From Brevibacterium oceani (GTDB lineage: Bacteria > Actinomycetota > Actinomycetes > Actinomycetales > Brevibacteriaceae), in contig NZ_JABKDE010000009.1 in assembly GCF_013623835.1 (NCBI RefSeq), forward strand, positions 124,001 through 188,000: a stretch of DNA of 64,000 bases. The letters run 5' to 3'. The position numbers were made by a program, and so were the translations under genes. Every line of letters begins with the position of its first letter. Positions within the stretch are counted from its first letter, which is position 1. Under the pieces are notes generated by a model, which ran no database searches, was not told where the DNA came from, and saw only the letters and a program-made list of their open reading frames with translations. Below are positions 17,578 through 31,878 of this stretch, in pieces.

Positions 17578-18789
17578 GTGCCCATCTATCTCGACCACGC
17601 AGCCACCTCGCCGATGCCCGCCGAGGTCCTCGAGGTCTACACCGCCGAACTCGCCGCCAGGGCGAACCCCTCTGCCCTGCATGCCGTCGGCCAGGCCGCA
17701 CGGATGCGGATCGAAGAGGCCCGCGAAGCCGTCGCCCGCGGCGTCGGTGCGGCCACCTCGTCGGAGGTCATCTTCACCTCCGGCGGCACCGAAGCCGACA
17801 ATTTCGCCGTCAAGGGCCTCTACCTCTCCCGCAACGGCGGTGCGTTCGAACACCCGGGCCGCCCGCGCGTGCTGACGACCCCGATCGAACACCACGCGAT
17901 CCTCGACTCCGTGGAATGGCTCGAAGGCTTCGGCGCCGAGATCGTCTTCCTCGACGTCGACGCCCTGGGCCGAGTCGACCTCGCCGCGGCCGAGGCCGAG
18001 CTGCGACGGGACCCCGACCGGACGGCGCTCATCAGCGTCATGGCCGCGAACAATGAGATCGGCACCCTCCAGCCGATCGCCGAACTCGGGGCGATCGCCG
18101 CCGAACTCGGCATCCCCTTCCACATCGATGCCGTACAGGCACTCGGACAGATCCCGCTGAACTTCGCGGACCTGCACGCCACGGCCATGTCGATCACCGC
18201 GCACAAGATCGGCGGACCCGTCGGCATCGGCGCGCTCCTCCTCGACCGGGCCGCGGCTCCCGCCCCGATCCTCCACGGCGGGGGACAGGAGCGCGGTGTC
18301 CGCTCGGGCACCCTCGACGTCGCCGGCGCAGTCGCCTTCGCGAAGGCCGTCGAGCTGGCCACCAGCGACCTCGAGTCTCGGGCCGGCAGGTTCTCGGCGC
18401 TGCGCGACCGCCTCATCGGCGGCATCGAATCGACGATCGAGGGCGCCGCCCTCTCGGGTCCCCGCGGTGCCGGCCGCCTGCCCGCCAACGCCCACTTCAC
18501 CTTCGCCGGCTGCGAGGGCGATTCGCTGCTGTTCGGCCTCGATGCCAGGGGCCTGGCCACCTCGACGGGTTCGGCCTGCTCAGCCGGTGTGTCCCGTCCC
18601 TCGCACGTGCTGCTGGCCTGCGGCATGGATGAGGACACGGCCCGCTCCGCGCAGCGCTTCAGCCTCGGCCACGATTCGACCGAGGACGAAGTCGATGCCC
18701 TGCTCGCGGCCCTGCCCGAGGTCGTCGAGCAGGCCCGCCGGGCCGGGATGGTCTCGGCAACACCCCGATGGATGCAAGGAGCATCATGA
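17578..18789 (+). CDS. Cysteine desulfurase (IscS/NifS-like)
   Basis: A 403-residue PLP enzyme that removes sulfur from L-cysteine, giving alanine and an enzyme persulfide. Motifs: [11 protein letters not shown] start, [15 protein letters not shown], the PIEHHAIL histidine, [10 protein letters not shown], the cofactor lysine in [12 protein letters not shown], and the catalytic cysteine in [17 protein letters not shown]. Translation starts at GTG 17578. The stop overlaps the mnmA start (ATGA) with AAGGAG just before, so the pair is translationally coupled; the desulfurase is the evident sulfur donor for MnmA, and no isc/suf cluster genes are nearby. Confidence 0.93.
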   Translation: MPIYLDHAATSPMPAEVLEVYTAELAARANPSALHAVGQAARMRIEEAREAVARGVGAATSSEVIFTSGGTEADNFAVKGLYLSRNGGAFEHPGRPRVLTTPIEHHAILDSVEWLEGFGAEIVFLDVDALGRVDLAAAEAELRRDPDRTALISVMAANNEIGTLQPIAELGAIAAELGIPFHIDAVQALGQIPLNFADLHATAMSITAHKIGGPVGIGALLLDRAAAPAPILHGGGQERGVRSGTLDVAGAVAFAKAVELATSDLESRAGRFSALRDRLIGGIESTIEGAALSGPRGAGRLPANAHFTFAGCEGDSLLFGLDARGLATSTGSACSAGVSRPSHVLLACGMDEDTARSAQRFSLGHDSTEDEVDALLAALPEVVEQARRAGMVSATPRWMQGAS

Positions 18790-20006
18790 GAGTACTCGTC
18801 GCCATGTCAGGCGGAGTCGACTCCTCCGTGGCTGCGGCCCGTGCCGTCGACGCCGGCCACGAAGTCGTCGGCGTTCACCTCGCCCTGTCCCGCATGCCCG
18901 GAACCCTGCGTACGGGTTCGCGCGGCTGCTGCACGATCGAGGACTCCCGCGACGCCCACAGGGTGGCCGGGATGCTCGACATTCCCTTCTACGTGTGGGA
19001 CTTCTCCGAACGGTTCAAGGAAGACATCGTCGATGACTTCATCGCCGAATACGCGGCCGGACGGACTCCGAACCCCTGCATGCGCTGCAATGAGCGCATC
19101 AAGTTCGCCGCCCTCCTCGACCGGGCGCTGGCGCTCGGCTTCGACGCGATCGCCACCGGCCACTACGCTGAGGTGCTCCGTGACGACGACGGTCTGCCGG
19201 AACTCCACCGCGGTGAGGACCTGGCGAAGGACCAGTCGTACGTCCTCGGCGTGCTCACCTCGGATCAGCTCGAGCACTGCTACTTCCCGATCGGGGCCAC
19301 CGCCTCGAAGGCCGAGGTCCGCGCCGAGGCGGCCGAACGCGGCTTCTCCGTGGCGAACAAGCCCGATTCCTACGACATCTGCTTCATCCCCGACGGAGAC
19401 ACGAAGGCCTGGCTGGCCGACAAGATCCCGATGCGTCCCGGCCTCATCAAGGATGCCGAAGGCGAGGTGCTCGGCGAGCACGACGGAGCGATGACCTACA
19501 CGATCGGTCAGCGCAAGGGCCTCGGCATCGAAAAGCCCGCCGCCGATGGCAAGCCGCGCTTCGTCACCGGGCTCGATCCGGCGACGAACACGGTGACCGT
19601 GGGGTCGCGCGCCGACCTCGCGGTGTCCCACCTCACCGGCATCCGCACCTCGTGGGCGGGCGCGGCACCCTCGGATATGGGACATGACCCGGAGTCGGGA
19701 ATCGACTGTGAGGTCCAGATCCGCGCTCACGCCGACCCGGTGCCGGCACGCGCGTGGCTCGGCGAGTTCGTCGCCGAGGCACCCGAACACGAGGTCAGCC
19801 CCGTCATCGACGAGGTAGAGGTGCCTGCCGCACGTCCGGCCGGCCAGCTCATGCACGTCGACGTCTCCGAGGAGCTCTCCGGGGTGGCTCCGGGTCAGAC
19901 CATGGTCATCTACCGCGGCACGCGCGTCCTCGGACAGGCGACCATCGACTCGACCGCGAAGGATCACGTCGGCCCAGCACGGGAGGCCGCCCGCCTCGGC
20001 GCGTGA
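18786..20006 (+). CDS. mnmA: tRNA-uridine 2-sulfurtransferase MnmA
   Basis: A 406-residue enzyme that thiolates U34 of tRNAs for Lys, Glu and Gln, using ATP and sulfur passed from the upstream desulfurase. The PP-loop [11 protein letters not shown] is at the start, followed by [12 protein letters not shown] with a catalytic cysteine, ATGHYAEV, and the second catalytic cysteine in [23 protein letters not shown] and the C-terminal beta-barrel domain are also present. The length is slightly above the usual 360-380 because of an insertion near residue 300-320. ATG 18786 was chosen for its overlap with the preceding stop and AAGGAG at 18776-18781. Confidence 0.95.
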   Translation: MRVLVAMSGGVDSSVAAARAVDAGHEVVGVHLALSRMPGTLRTGSRGCCTIEDSRDAHRVAGMLDIPFYVWDFSERFKEDIVDDFIAEYAAGRTPNPCMRCNERIKFAALLDRALALGFDAIATGHYAEVLRDDDGLPELHRGEDLAKDQSYVLGVLTSDQLEHCYFPIGATASKAEVRAEAAERGFSVANKPDSYDICFIPDGDTKAWLADKIPMRPGLIKDAEGEVLGEHDGAMTYTIGQRKGLGIEKPAADGKPRFVTGLDPATNTVTVGSRADLAVSHLTGIRTSWAGAAPSDMGHDPESGIDCEVQIRAHADPVPARAWLGEFVAEAPEHEVSPVIDEVEVPAARPAGQLMHVDVSEELSGVAPGQTMVIYRGTRVLGQATIDSTAKDHVGPAREAARLGA

Positions 20007-22091
20007 TCGGGCGGCGATCGTGAGCGTTCGACGATCGTGACGCGATGACCGGGCTGTAAGTCAGTGTCTGGCGATACTGTGGAGGCATGAAGGAATCTCC
20101 CCAGGATGTGGTCGCGGCTCCTTATGGAACCTGGTCGTCACCTCTCAACGCCGCCGAGGTGGCTGCCGGTGCCGCACCCATCTTCGACGCGGCCTTCCGC
20201 GGGGATGAGATCTTCTACTCGACGAAGATCCCGTCCGAGAAGGCCCGCACGGGACTCGTCCGCACCTTGCTGTCCCGGCCTGGCGCTCGTGAGCAGATCC
20301 TGCCGTCCGGGTTCAACATCCGCTCCGCCGTCCACGAATACGGGGGAGCGGCCTGGGCGCTCGACCCCGACAGCGAGGTCGTCTACTTCGTCAACGCCTC
20401 CGACCAACGGGTGTGGCAGATCATTCCCGGGCGGAACCCGCACGCTCTGACCCCGGACACCTCGGGGCGGATCCGCTACGGCGATCTGACCATGACGAAG
20501 TGGGGGCTGCTGTGCGTGCGGGAGGACTGCCGCTCCACCCGCCGCGAACGCGCCGTCGTGCTCCTGACCAAGCACGGAACAACGAATGTGCTGTCCACTC
20601 ATTCGCACTTCATGGCCTGGCCGCGGCTCTCGCCCGATGGAAGCACCCTGGCGTTCATCGGCTGGGAGCACCCGAACATGCCGTGGGACGGGACGAACCT
20701 GTGGCTGATCGACGTGCGCACTCCGGCCACGCCTGCCGTCGGCGTGCTCATCGGCGACGCCATCGACCGTCCGCTGCAGGCGCCGCCGGAGCTGCCTTCG
20801 CCCGAGGATGGGGGAGTCTCTCTGCTGCAGCCGGAGTTCACCTCGAACACCTCTCTGCATGTCATCTCCGACCACGGAGGTCACTGGGCGCTCTACGGCC
20901 TCGACTTCGACCCGGTGACGGCGACTCCCACCGTCTCGGATCGGCGCCGAGCGCGAGCGGAGGTGTCCCCGGAGCCGAGGAAGTTCGCGGTCGAGCAGCT
21001 GCGTCCCGTCATCGACACCGGGGCCGAGATCGGCGGGGCCCTGTGGCAGCTCGGCACGCGGTGGCATCTGAGCGACGGGCGAGAGGTGTGGGCACACACG
21101 CAGTCGGCGACGGCGACCCTCGTGCGTCGACGTGTCAGCACCCTCGAGGGCACCGGCCTCGACGCCATCACCCTCGAGGGCGAGACCTTCGGCACGATGG
21201 AGCTGCTCGACCTCGGCCGCACCCACCTGCTGCTCACGGCGAAGTCGGCGAAGCGCCCCGGCACGCTCTACGCAGTCGATCGGGCGACCGGTGCCTTCAC
21301 CGAGATCGCCCGGGAGCGACTCGACACCCACCAGGGCTACTACTCGCGACCGTCTGTGAGAGAATTCGGGGGAGTCCCGGTCGTCATCCACCCGCCGCAC
21401 AACCCCCGCTTCACCGCGCCCGACGACGAGCTGCCGCCCTACGTGGTCTCGATCCACGGTGGGCCCACCGGCCAGGCGACACCGGACATGTCCGCCCGCA
21501 CGAGCTTCTTCACCTCCCAGGGCATCGGCGTCCTCGAGGTCAACTACGGCGGATCGACCGGCTTCGGACGTGCCTGGCGCGATCGCCTGCGCGGACAGTG
21601 GGGCATCGTCGACGTCGCCGACACGGTCGCCGCCGTCAACGGACTCGTGGCCGCAGGACTCGCCGACCCGCGGCGCATCGCGATCTCAGGGGCTTCCTCG
21701 GGCGGGTGGACCGTGCTCTCGGCCCTCGCCGAGACCGACGTCTTCGCCTGCGGGGCCTCCTATTTCGGCGTCACCGACCTCTTCCGCTTCGTCGTCGACA
21801 CGCACGACTTCGAATCGCACTACATCGAGAACCTCGTCGGCCCGCTGCCCGAGGCTCGCGACGCCTACATCCACCGCTCACCCATCCGCCGGGTCCCCGA
21901 CATCACCGTGCCCGTCGCCGTCATGCAGGGCGACCGCGACCCGATCGTCCCGCCCTCCCAGGCCCAGGAATTCGTCGATACACTCGAACTGGTCGGAGTG
22001 GAGTACATTTACCGTCTGTACAAGGGCGAATCGCACGGGTTCGTCCGCGCCGAGACCATCATCGATTCCCTGGAAAGCGAGTTCGGATTCT

Positions 22092-25516
<3,425 letters not shown>

Positions 25517-25671
25517 TCCCTGTCTGAGCGTCGAGCCCGGCACGCCTGGGAATACATCCCGGATCAGGGCGGTTCCATGGTACGGCTGTGGACTCATTCG
25601 TGACCGAACTCGAAGTCGGAGTTCAGACTCAGCCAAGCTCAGAGACAGCTTCGGATGGAAGAGTGTAGGCC

Positions 25672-26205
25672 ATGAGATGGATTCCCCGACTCCTCGCCGG
25701 TACCTGCGTGGTCGTCGCCGCGGCGCTGACCGCCGCTCCTGTGACGGCCGGTCTGGCCGACCTGGTGCTCAACCCGGGACCGCAGACCACCAAGCGCGGC
25801 GCTCAGCCGGCTCTGACCTCCCAGCGCACACCGTCTGCCCCGACGATTACCCGCAGCGAGAAGTCGCCTGACCGCACTGCAGCCACGGACAGCCGCTCGG
25901 GCGCCGATGGTGCCGACGTCATCGAGGGCACGATCGTCGACGACGCGACCACCGGCTCCGCGGCCGGCGCAGCCACCCGATCTGGATCCACCCGAACCGG
26001 GGCCACCGGCACCGCGACCGCGAGCACCGAACTCGTCGCCGCCACCCCCGATGCCGCACGAGCCCGCGTGACCGATCTCGCCGCCGACCTGCAGGCCGGA
26101 GTCGATGCCGGCGAATTCACCCAGGCCGACGCCGACCGGGTGCTCGACGACATCGCCGGATACATCCACGGCGACCGCACCTGGCCCGAACGCCTCTCCG
26201 CCTAA
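25672..26205 (+). CDS. Small secreted protein of unknown function
   Basis: A 177-residue protein with a clear signal peptide (RWIPRLLAGTCVVVAAALTAAPVTAG, cleavage likely after residue 27). The middle 80 residues are Thr/Ala/Ser/Gly-rich and probably unstructured. The last 55 residues are a helical module (ARVTDLAADLQAGVDAGEFTQADADRVLDDIAGYI) that recalls calcium-binding or peptidoglycan-adjacent helical pairs, though no motif is definite. A perfect hairpin follows. A 155-base gap with no gene separates it from ligA. Confidence 0.65.
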   Translation: MRWIPRLLAGTCVVVAAALTAAPVTAGLADLVLNPGPQTTKRGAQPALTSQRTPSAPTITRSEKSPDRTAATDSRSGADGADVIEGTIVDDATTGSAAGAATRSGSTRTGATGTATASTELVAATPDAARARVTDLAADLQAGVDAGEFTQADADRVLDDIAGYIHGDRTWPERLSA

Positions 26206-26214
26206 TTACTACCC

Positions 26215-26258
26215 GACGGCGGCCCAGCAACCTCGCGCCAGGTTGCTGGGCCGCCGTC
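26215..26258 (+). terminator. Strong hairpin terminator
   Basis: A perfect 19-bp stem (26215-26233 with 26240-26258; begins GACGGCGGCCCAGCAACC) closes a six-base loop, nine bases after the stop of the secreted-protein gene. It insulates gatCAB, whose promoter must lie in the next 80 bases. Confidence 0.85.
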
Positions 26259-26339
26259 ACGTAGCAAATGGGCGGGGTGAGCGGCTCTGGCGAAGCGATT
26301 AGACTGGGGTGCGAGTGAAACGACGATGAAAGGCAGGGA

Positions 26340-26645
26340 ATGACGGAGTCTTCCGCAATCACCCCCGAACAGGTGGAGCATCTGGCTTCACTGTCTCGGA
26401 TCGCCATGAGCGAGGACGAGCTGAAATCGCTCGCCGGTGATCTGAGCACAATTCTGGGAAACGTCGCCAGGGTCAACGAAGTGGCCGGCGACGATGTGCC
26501 CGCAACCAGCCACCCCATCCCGCTGACGAACGTCATGCGCCCCGACGTCGTGGGTCCGACGCTGACCAGCGAACAGGCACTGGCCTCGGCCCCGGCCGCC
26601 GAGGATGACAAGTTCCTCGTCCCGCAGATCCTCGGGGAGGAATGA
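26340..26645 (+). CDS. gatC: Aspartyl/glutamyl-tRNA amidotransferase subunit C
   Basis: A 101-residue subunit that links and stabilises GatA and GatB. The family start pattern is clear: [21 protein letters not shown] and then [13 protein letters not shown]; the C-terminal MRPDVVGP and FLVPQIL segments wrap around GatA/GatB in known structures. The gene is the first of the gatC-gatA-gatB operon, one base from gatA. Confidence 0.95.
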   Translation: MTESSAITPEQVEHLASLSRIAMSEDELKSLAGDLSTILGNVARVNEVAGDDVPATSHPIPLTNVMRPDVVGPTLTSEQALASAPAAEDDKFLVPQILGEE

Positions 26646-26646
26646 G

Positions 26647-28146
26647 ATGACCGCACTGACGAACAAGAGCGCCCTCGAACTCGCCGCAGGTCTGGCCTCC
26701 GGCGAGTTCTCCTCCGTTGAGGTCACGCAGGCCCACCTCGACCGCATCTCCACCACTGAGGACGACTTCAACTCCTTCATCACCGTCACCGACGAGGCGG
26801 CCCTGGCCACCGCGAAGGACATCGACGCCAAGCGCTCGTCCGGTGAGGACGTCCATGCCCTGGCCGGCGTGCCGGTGGCGCTGAAGGACCTCGTCGTCAC
26901 CGAAGGCGTGCGCACGACGGCCGGATCGAAGATGCTCGAGAACTGGATCCCGCCCTACGAATCGACCGTGCACAACAAGGTCAAGGCCGCCGGCCTGCCG
27001 GTGCTCGGCAAGACCAACCTCGACGAGTTCGCGATGGGATCGACGACCGAGCACTCGGCGTTCGGCAACACCCGCAACCCGTGGAACCTCGAGCACGTGC
27101 CCGGCGGCTCCTCCGGCGGCGCGGCCGCCGCGCTCGCCGGCTTCCAGGCACCCCTGTCCGTGGGCACCGACACCGGCGGATCAGTCCGCCAGCCGGCCGC
27201 ATTCACCGGCACCGTCGGCGTCAAGCCCACCTACGGTTCGATCTCGCGCTTCGGCATCATCGCCATGGCCTCGAGCCTCGACCAGGTCGGCCCGATGGGC
27301 CGGTCCGTCGCCGATGCCGCTGCCCTGCACGAGCTGCTGGCCGGACACGATCCGCTCGACTCGACCTCCCTGCCCGATGAGGTCGGCGGGTTCCTGGGTG
27401 CCGCGCAGTCCTCGGAGCTGAAGGGCAAGAAGCTCGGCGTCATCAAGCAGCTGCGCGGCGAGGGCTACCAGGACGGGGTCCGCGATGCGTTCACCGCAGC
27501 ACTTGAGACCGCTGCCGCCGCCGGTGCCGAGATCGTCGAGGTCGACTGCCCCGCGATCTCCTACGCCCTCGACGCGTACTACCTCATCATGCCCTCCGAG
27601 GTGTCCTCGAACCTGGCCCGCTACGACGGCATGCGCTACGGCCTGCGCGTCGAACCCGAGGCCGGTCCCGTCACCGCCGAGACCGTCATGTCCGCCACCC
27701 GCGCCGCCGGCTTCGGCGACGAGGTCAAGCGCCGCATCATCCTCGGCACCTATGCGCTCTCGGCCGGATACTACGACGCCTACTACGGTTCGGCGCAGAA
27801 GATCCGCACCCTGGTGCAGAACGACTTCGCGAAGGCCTTCGCCGCGTGCGACGTTCTCGTGTCCCCGACGGCACCGACGACGGCACTGAAGTTCGGCGCC
27901 GAGGCGGCTGCCGACCCGATGGCCCTCTACTTGGGCGACGTGGCGACGATCCCCGCGAACCTCGCCGGAATCCCGGGCCTGTCCCTGCCGGCAGGGCTGT
28001 CCGACGGTCTGCCCGTCGGGTTCCAGATCCTCGCCCCCGCCCGTGAGGACGTCAAACTCTACGAGGTGGCCGGACCGCTCGAAGCCGCCCTCGAAGCCGC
28101 TGGCGGGCGCGTGCTCGACACCCTCGCGGAAGGACTGACCAAGTGA
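26647..28146 (+). CDS. gatA: Aspartyl/glutamyl-tRNA amidotransferase subunit A
   Basis: A 499-residue amidase that frees ammonia from glutamine to convert misacylated Glu-tRNA(Gln) (and Asp-tRNA(Asn)). The amidase-signature triad is visible: the lysine in [13 protein letters not shown], the cis-serine in [15 protein letters not shown] and the nucleophile serine in [26 protein letters not shown] precedes ATG 26647. The stop overlaps the GTG start of gatB (GTGA), so stoichiometric synthesis is likely. Its presence agrees with the absence of a glutaminyl-tRNA synthetase in most actinobacteria. Confidence 0.97.
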   Translation: MTALTNKSALELAAGLASGEFSSVEVTQAHLDRISTTEDDFNSFITVTDEAALATAKDIDAKRSSGEDVHALAGVPVALKDLVVTEGVRTTAGSKMLENWIPPYESTVHNKVKAAGLPVLGKTNLDEFAMGSTTEHSAFGNTRNPWNLEHVPGGSSGGAAAALAGFQAPLSVGTDTGGSVRQPAAFTGTVGVKPTYGSISRFGIIAMASSLDQVGPMGRSVADAAALHELLAGHDPLDSTSLPDEVGGFLGAAQSSELKGKKLGVIKQLRGEGYQDGVRDAFTAALETAAAAGAEIVEVDCPAISYALDAYYLIMPSEVSSNLARYDGMRYGLRVEPEAGPVTAETVMSATRAAGFGDEVKRRIILGTYALSAGYYDAYYGSAQKIRTLVQNDFAKAFAACDVLVSPTAPTTALKFGAEAAADPMALYLGDVATIPANLAGIPGLSLPAGLSDGLPVGFQILAPAREDVKLYEVAGPLEAALEAAGGRVLDTLAEGLTK

Positions 28147-29624
28147 AATACGAAGACGCGATCAAGAAATACGATCCGGTCATCGGTATCGAGGTCCACG
28201 TCGAGCTCGGCACCGCGACCAAGATGTTCGACGCCGCCCCCAACACCTTCGGCGGCGGAGCGAACACCAACGTCACCCCGACCTCCCTGGGCCTGCCCGG
28301 CTCCCTGCCCGCGGTCAACGAGAAGGGCGTCGAGTACGCGATCAAGATCGGTCTGGCACTCGGCTGCGAGATCGCCGAGACCTGCCGGTTCGCCCGCAAG
28401 AACTACTTCTACCCGGACGTGCCCAAGGACTTCCAGACCAGCCAGTCCGATGAGCCCATCGCGGCCGAGGGACAGGTCGAGGTCGAGCTCGAGGACGGCA
28501 CCATCGTCACCGTCCCCGTCGAGCGCGCCCACATGGAGGAAGACGCCGGCAAGAACACCCACGTGGGCGGCGCGACCGGCCGCATCCAGGGCGCCGACCA
28601 CTCCCTCGTCGACTACAACCGCGCCGGCGTTCCGCTGGTGGAGATCGTGACCCACCCGATCACCGGGACAGGGGAGCGGGCCGCCGAGGTGGCCGCCTCC
28701 TATGTGCGCACGCTGCGTGACATCTTCCGCGCCCTCGATGTTTCCGAGGCCCGGATGGAACAGGGCAACGTCCGCGCCGACGTCAACGTCTCCCTGCGGG
28801 AGAGCCCCGACGCACCGTTGGGCACGCGGACGGAGACGAAGAACGTCAACTCCTTCCGCTCGATCGAACGCGCCGTGCGCTTCGAGATCGCCCGCCAGGC
28901 GACCCTGCTCGAGGCGGGAGAGAAGATCGTGCAGGAGACCCGGCACTTCCACGAGGAGACCGGTGAGACCTCCTCGGGACGTCCGAAGTCCGACGCCGAC
29001 GACTACCGCTACTTCCCGGAGCCCGACCTCGTTCCGCTCACGCCCAGCCGCGACTGGGTCGAGCAGCTGCGGGCGACCCTGCCCGAGCTGCCGGCGCAGA
29101 AGCGTCGCCGGCTGCTGGCCGAATGGCAGTTCTCCGATCTCGAGATGCGCGACATCGTCAACGCCGGACTCCTCGAGGCCATCGAGGATACCGTCACCGC
29201 CGGTGCGAAGCCTGCCCAGGCGCGCAAATGGTGGACCGGTGAGGTCGCCCGCCTGGCCAACCAGGAAGAGAAGCACCCCACCGAGATCGTCACGCCCGCG
29301 CAGGTCGCCGGGCTCGTCGATCTCATCGGGCAGGGCAAGCTCAACGACAAGCTCGCCAAGGACGTACTTGCCGGAGTCGTCGCCGGTGAGGGCGAGCCCG
29401 CCGAGGTGATGAGTGCCCGCGGACTCGAGATCGTCGAGGACACCGGTGCGCTCGAGGCCGCCGTCGACGAGGCGATCGCTGCGAACCCGGACGTCGTCGA
29501 GAAGATCAAGGGCGGGAAGATGCAGGCCATCGGCGCGCTCATGGGCCCGATCATGAAGGCCACACGCGGGCAGGCCGATGCCGGAAAGGCCAAGGACCTG
29601 ATCCTCGCCAAGATCAACGGCTGA
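28143..29624 (+). CDS. gatB: Aspartyl/glutamyl-tRNA amidotransferase subunit B
   Basis: A 493-residue subunit that phosphorylates the misacylated residue and binds tRNA. The kinase-like cradle is recognisable ([56 protein letters not shown], the [15 protein letters not shown] motif) and the helical plus YqeY-like tail follows from about residue 300. Translation starts at GTG 28143. It is the last gene of the operon; a long structured hairpin lies 40 bases downstream. Confidence 0.96.
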   Translation: MKYEDAIKKYDPVIGIEVHVELGTATKMFDAAPNTFGGGANTNVTPTSLGLPGSLPAVNEKGVEYAIKIGLALGCEIAETCRFARKNYFYPDVPKDFQTSQSDEPIAAEGQVEVELEDGTIVTVPVERAHMEEDAGKNTHVGGATGRIQGADHSLVDYNRAGVPLVEIVTHPITGTGERAAEVAASYVRTLRDIFRALDVSEARMEQGNVRADVNVSLRESPDAPLGTRTETKNVNSFRSIERAVRFEIARQATLLEAGEKIVQETRHFHEETGETSSGRPKSDADDYRYFPEPDLVPLTPSRDWVEQLRATLPELPAQKRRRLLAEWQFSDLEMRDIVNAGLLEAIEDTVTAGAKPAQARKWWTGEVARLANQEEKHPTEIVTPAQVAGLVDLIGQGKLNDKLAKDVLAGVVAGEGEPAEVMSARGLEIVEDTGALEAAVDEAIAANPDVVEKIKGGKMQAIGALMGPIMKATRGQADAGKAKDLILAKING

Positions 29625-29664
29625 ATCCCGGCAGGGTTTCCTGCCCGAGACTCAGGATTGATCC

Positions 29665-29732
29665 AGCCACACCCTCTAGACTGTGCATCCAAGGGAGCCG
29701 AGCGGTTCCCTGGCACAGCGGAGGGTGTGGCT
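29665..29732 (+). other. 68-nt rod-like RNA hairpin after gatB
   Basis: Three stacked stems can be drawn: AGCCACACCCTC (29665-29676) with GAGGGTGTGGCT (29721-29732), 12 bp; CTGTGC (29681-29686) with GCACAG (29713-29718), 6 bp; and AGGGAGCC (29692-29699) with GGTTCCCT (29704-29711), 8 bp including one G-U. Small internal loops separate them. There is no T-run. It could be the gatCAB terminator or a leader structure of the gene at 29808, whose start is 76 bases further on. It matches no riboswitch I recognise. Confidence 0.6.
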
Positions 29733-29807
29733 TCTCGCATGCTCCGACACCCACGGTCGGCACCGTCCCGAGCCGTGAGAGTGCACGCACGCGTGGAGGT
29801 GAGAACG

Positions 29808-30842
29808 GTGTCTTCGTGGAAGTCCCTGTGGAAGAGCGAATGCGGCAAAGCCGCTCCGATCTATCGAGTCCTCGTGCCCGAGAGCGTCAGTGACGACGTC
29901 AGGCGCGCATGGGATGCCCGCGGCTACCGATACACGGCGGGAGCACCGAGCGCGATCATGCTCACCGGCGGAATGAACCGCAACCTCTTCCGCTCGAGCG
30001 TCGTGTTCAAGGGAGGCACCGCCGCAGGCACGGCCGTGACCGCGGGATTCGCCGCACCCGGCGGACTGGCCCTGGTGTCGGGATTCGCCGATGCGGCATT
30101 CACCTTCGGCGGGCTGGGCGCCGCAACCGCGCTGGGCACGGGAATCTTCGCGGCCGTGACCGGACCGAAGTATCTGCGTGATCCGAAGCGGCTGAGCCGG
30201 AAGGCCCGGCGCAAGGTCACCGGAGCCCGCTGGATCACCCCATCGAGTCTCGGATACGTCGCCGGCCGCAAGGACGGCCGCGACACCGACGAACAGCGCC
30301 TCTTCCACCTTGCTGTGACGATCGCACGCAAGATCGTGCGCACCCGCGCCTGGACCCACCCCATCCTCAAAGACCACGTCTCGCGTGTCGACCTCGACCA
30401 TGCGGTGGCCTCGATCGGCATCCGTCTCGAGGAACTCGTCGCCCTGCGCGAGGAGATCGAGGGCATCCGCGATGCGGGAACCGCGAAGTCCGTCGAAACC
30501 TACCTGTCTAAGCTCGCGGTGGCCTTCACCTCGATGGCCCGCCGTGTGGAGTCGATGCACGAGTACTACGAGCGGCTGCTGGCGCTGGACGAGCAGCTGC
30601 TGCTCCTGCACAACTCCGAACGGTCCCGCGAACTCGGCGACCGTGTCCTCGACGTCCTCTCACGCACCGCCGCCGACGACTCGGCCGACTGGCAGTTCCG
30701 GGAGCTGCGCATCGATGCGGAGTCGCAGTCGTCGATCATCTCCGGCCTCGTCGCCGAGCTCGATGAGACGGCCGATGACTTCGACGACTTCGACTCCCGG
30801 CTGGCGGCGGCTCAGAAGTCGGTCGACGAACTCGAGGCCTGA
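29808..30842 (+). CDS. Unknown protein with glycine-rich membrane hairpin and helical C-terminus
   Basis: A 344-residue protein starting at GTG 29808 behind GGAGGTGAGA (29795-29804). Residues 1-65 are soluble and begin SSWKSLWKSECGKAAPIY. Residues about 65-125 are a Gly/Ala-rich hydrophobic region with small-residue spacing (GGTAAGTAVTAGFAAPGG, GGLGAATALGTGIFAAVTG), probably a helical membrane hairpin. The rest is charged and mostly helical, with coiled-coil character near residues 195-250 and 275-344 (LAAAQKSVDELEA at the end). I do not recognise the family. It converges with def, 27 bases apart. Confidence 0.65.
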   Translation: MSSWKSLWKSECGKAAPIYRVLVPESVSDDVRRAWDARGYRYTAGAPSAIMLTGGMNRNLFRSSVVFKGGTAAGTAVTAGFAAPGGLALVSGFADAAFTFGGLGAATALGTGIFAAVTGPKYLRDPKRLSRKARRKVTGARWITPSSLGYVAGRKDGRDTDEQRLFHLAVTIARKIVRTRAWTHPILKDHVSRVDLDHAVASIGIRLEELVALREEIEGIRDAGTAKSVETYLSKLAVAFTSMARRVESMHEYYERLLALDEQLLLLHNSERSRELGDRVLDVLSRTAADDSADWQFRELRIDAESQSSIISGLVAELDETADDFDDFDSRLAAAQKSVDELEA

Positions 30843-30844
30843 AC

Positions 30845-30890
30845 TCTCAGTACCCGAACGAGTCGGGTCTCAGTGCCCGAACGGGTCGGG
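30845..30890. repeat. 23-bp tandem duplication across the def stop codon
   Basis: Two adjacent 23-bp copies (30845-30867 and 30868-30890; TCTCAGTGCCCGAACGGGTC and similar) differ at two positions. The right copy encodes the last residues and stop of def (PFGH then stop, complement strand); the left copy would encode a near-identical tail with its own in-frame stop (SFGY then stop). It looks like a local replication slippage that copied the gene end. Confidence 0.75.
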
Positions 30891-31442
30891 GTCGACTCCG
30901 GGCATCCACGACCGCCCCGGCTCGTTGTAGCCGTTGGCAGACTGTTCCTTCTTCCACTTCTTCGACCACCGCTTGTCGAGCTTGTCGACGTAGAGAGTGC
31001 CCAACAGATGGTCGTATTCGTGCTGCATGATGCGTGCGAACCAACCTTGGGCGCTCAGGGTAACCGGCTGGCCCGTCTCATCGACCCCGTTGACCGTGAC
31101 TCGGTCGGCGCGCTTGAGCGGGAAGTCGAGGCTCGGCACCGACAGGCACCCCTCGGTCTCGTCGTCGGGATCCGGGCGGGTGTCGGGAACCTTCGAGGAG
31201 ATGAGAACGGGATTGACGAAGGTGCCGCGGCGGCGCACACCGAAGTCGTCCTCGGCGTTGAACACGAAGATGGCCTTGCCGACGCCGATCTGCGGTGCGG
31301 CCAGCCCGACGCCGTTGGAAGCATCGAGGGTTTCGTGCATGTCCGCGACGAACTCGGCGAGCTCCTCGTCGAACTCGGTGATCTTCTCTGCGCGGCGATG
31401 CAGGACGGGCTCGCCGTAGATGACGATGGGGTGAATGGCCAT
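30870..31442 (-). CDS. def: Peptide deformylase
   Basis: A 190-residue metalloenzyme that removes the formyl group from nascent proteins. The three family motifs are intact: GVGLAAPQIG, EGCLSVP with the metal-binding cysteine, and QHEYDHLLG with both metal-binding histidines. ATG 31442 (AIHPIVIYGEPVL) fits the usual family start; no clear ribosome binding site precedes it. A short charged C-terminal extension (KKWKKEQSANGYNEPGRSW) is typical of actinobacterial forms. Confidence 0.94.
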   Translation of the reverse strand: MAIHPIVIYGEPVLHRRAEKITEFDEELAEFVADMHETLDASNGVGLAAPQIGVGKAIFVFNAEDDFGVRRRGTFVNPVLISSKVPDTRPDPDDETEGCLSVPSLDFPLKRADRVTVNGVDETGQPVTLSAQGWFARIMQHEYDHLLGTLYVDKLDKRWSKKWKKEQSANGYNEPGRSWMPGVDPDPFGH

Positions 31443-31878
31443 GAGCACAATCGTATCGGCCCGCGCACCGGCGCTCGGCCGCGGGGCGGGGGAGGGACGC
31501 CTCGGCGTCTCAGAATCAGCCGGCCCGTTCGTCAACGCGTCGCGGGACTCCGCACCGCACCACTTCCACCCGTCGGCGATGCCGACGATGACGAGACGCG
31601 ATTGCTCAGCGGTTGGAGCCCTTCATCCGCGGTGATCGCAGATGCCGTCGCAGAATTTTCATCCGATTGACACACGGAGTCACGAAGTTTCGCTCCGAGC
31701 GAACACATATTGTTGAGCAAGATTTCTGGGAACATGCTCAGGGTCGGCGTGGTTATGATGTGCACAAGCCGTCTCGGACCACGAGATGCAAGCTGTCGCT
31801 CCACCCGTTCAGGTGCACGTCTTCGAACGGCGAGTGGCCGTCGGCGGCGGTGCACACAGAATCGTGAAAGGACTCACT
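31443..31878. promoter_or_regulatory. 436-base intergenic region holding the def and cysK promoters
   Basis: No gene of substance is visible. The part from about 31650 on is more AT-rich than its surroundings and must hold the cysK promoter. A -10-like TATGAT (31754-31759) stands out but has no convincing -35. TGAGCA (31714-31719) and TGCTCA (31735-31740) form a 6-bp inverted repeat that could be an operator. A CGCCTCGGCG motif lies at 31498-31507. Confidence 0.35.

Noticed and set aside
25517..25671. A tRNA or small RNA between ligA and the secreted-protein gene
   Set aside because: No cloverleaf, CCA-adjacent acceptor stem or T-loop pattern could be drawn; no tRNA was found elsewhere in the window either.
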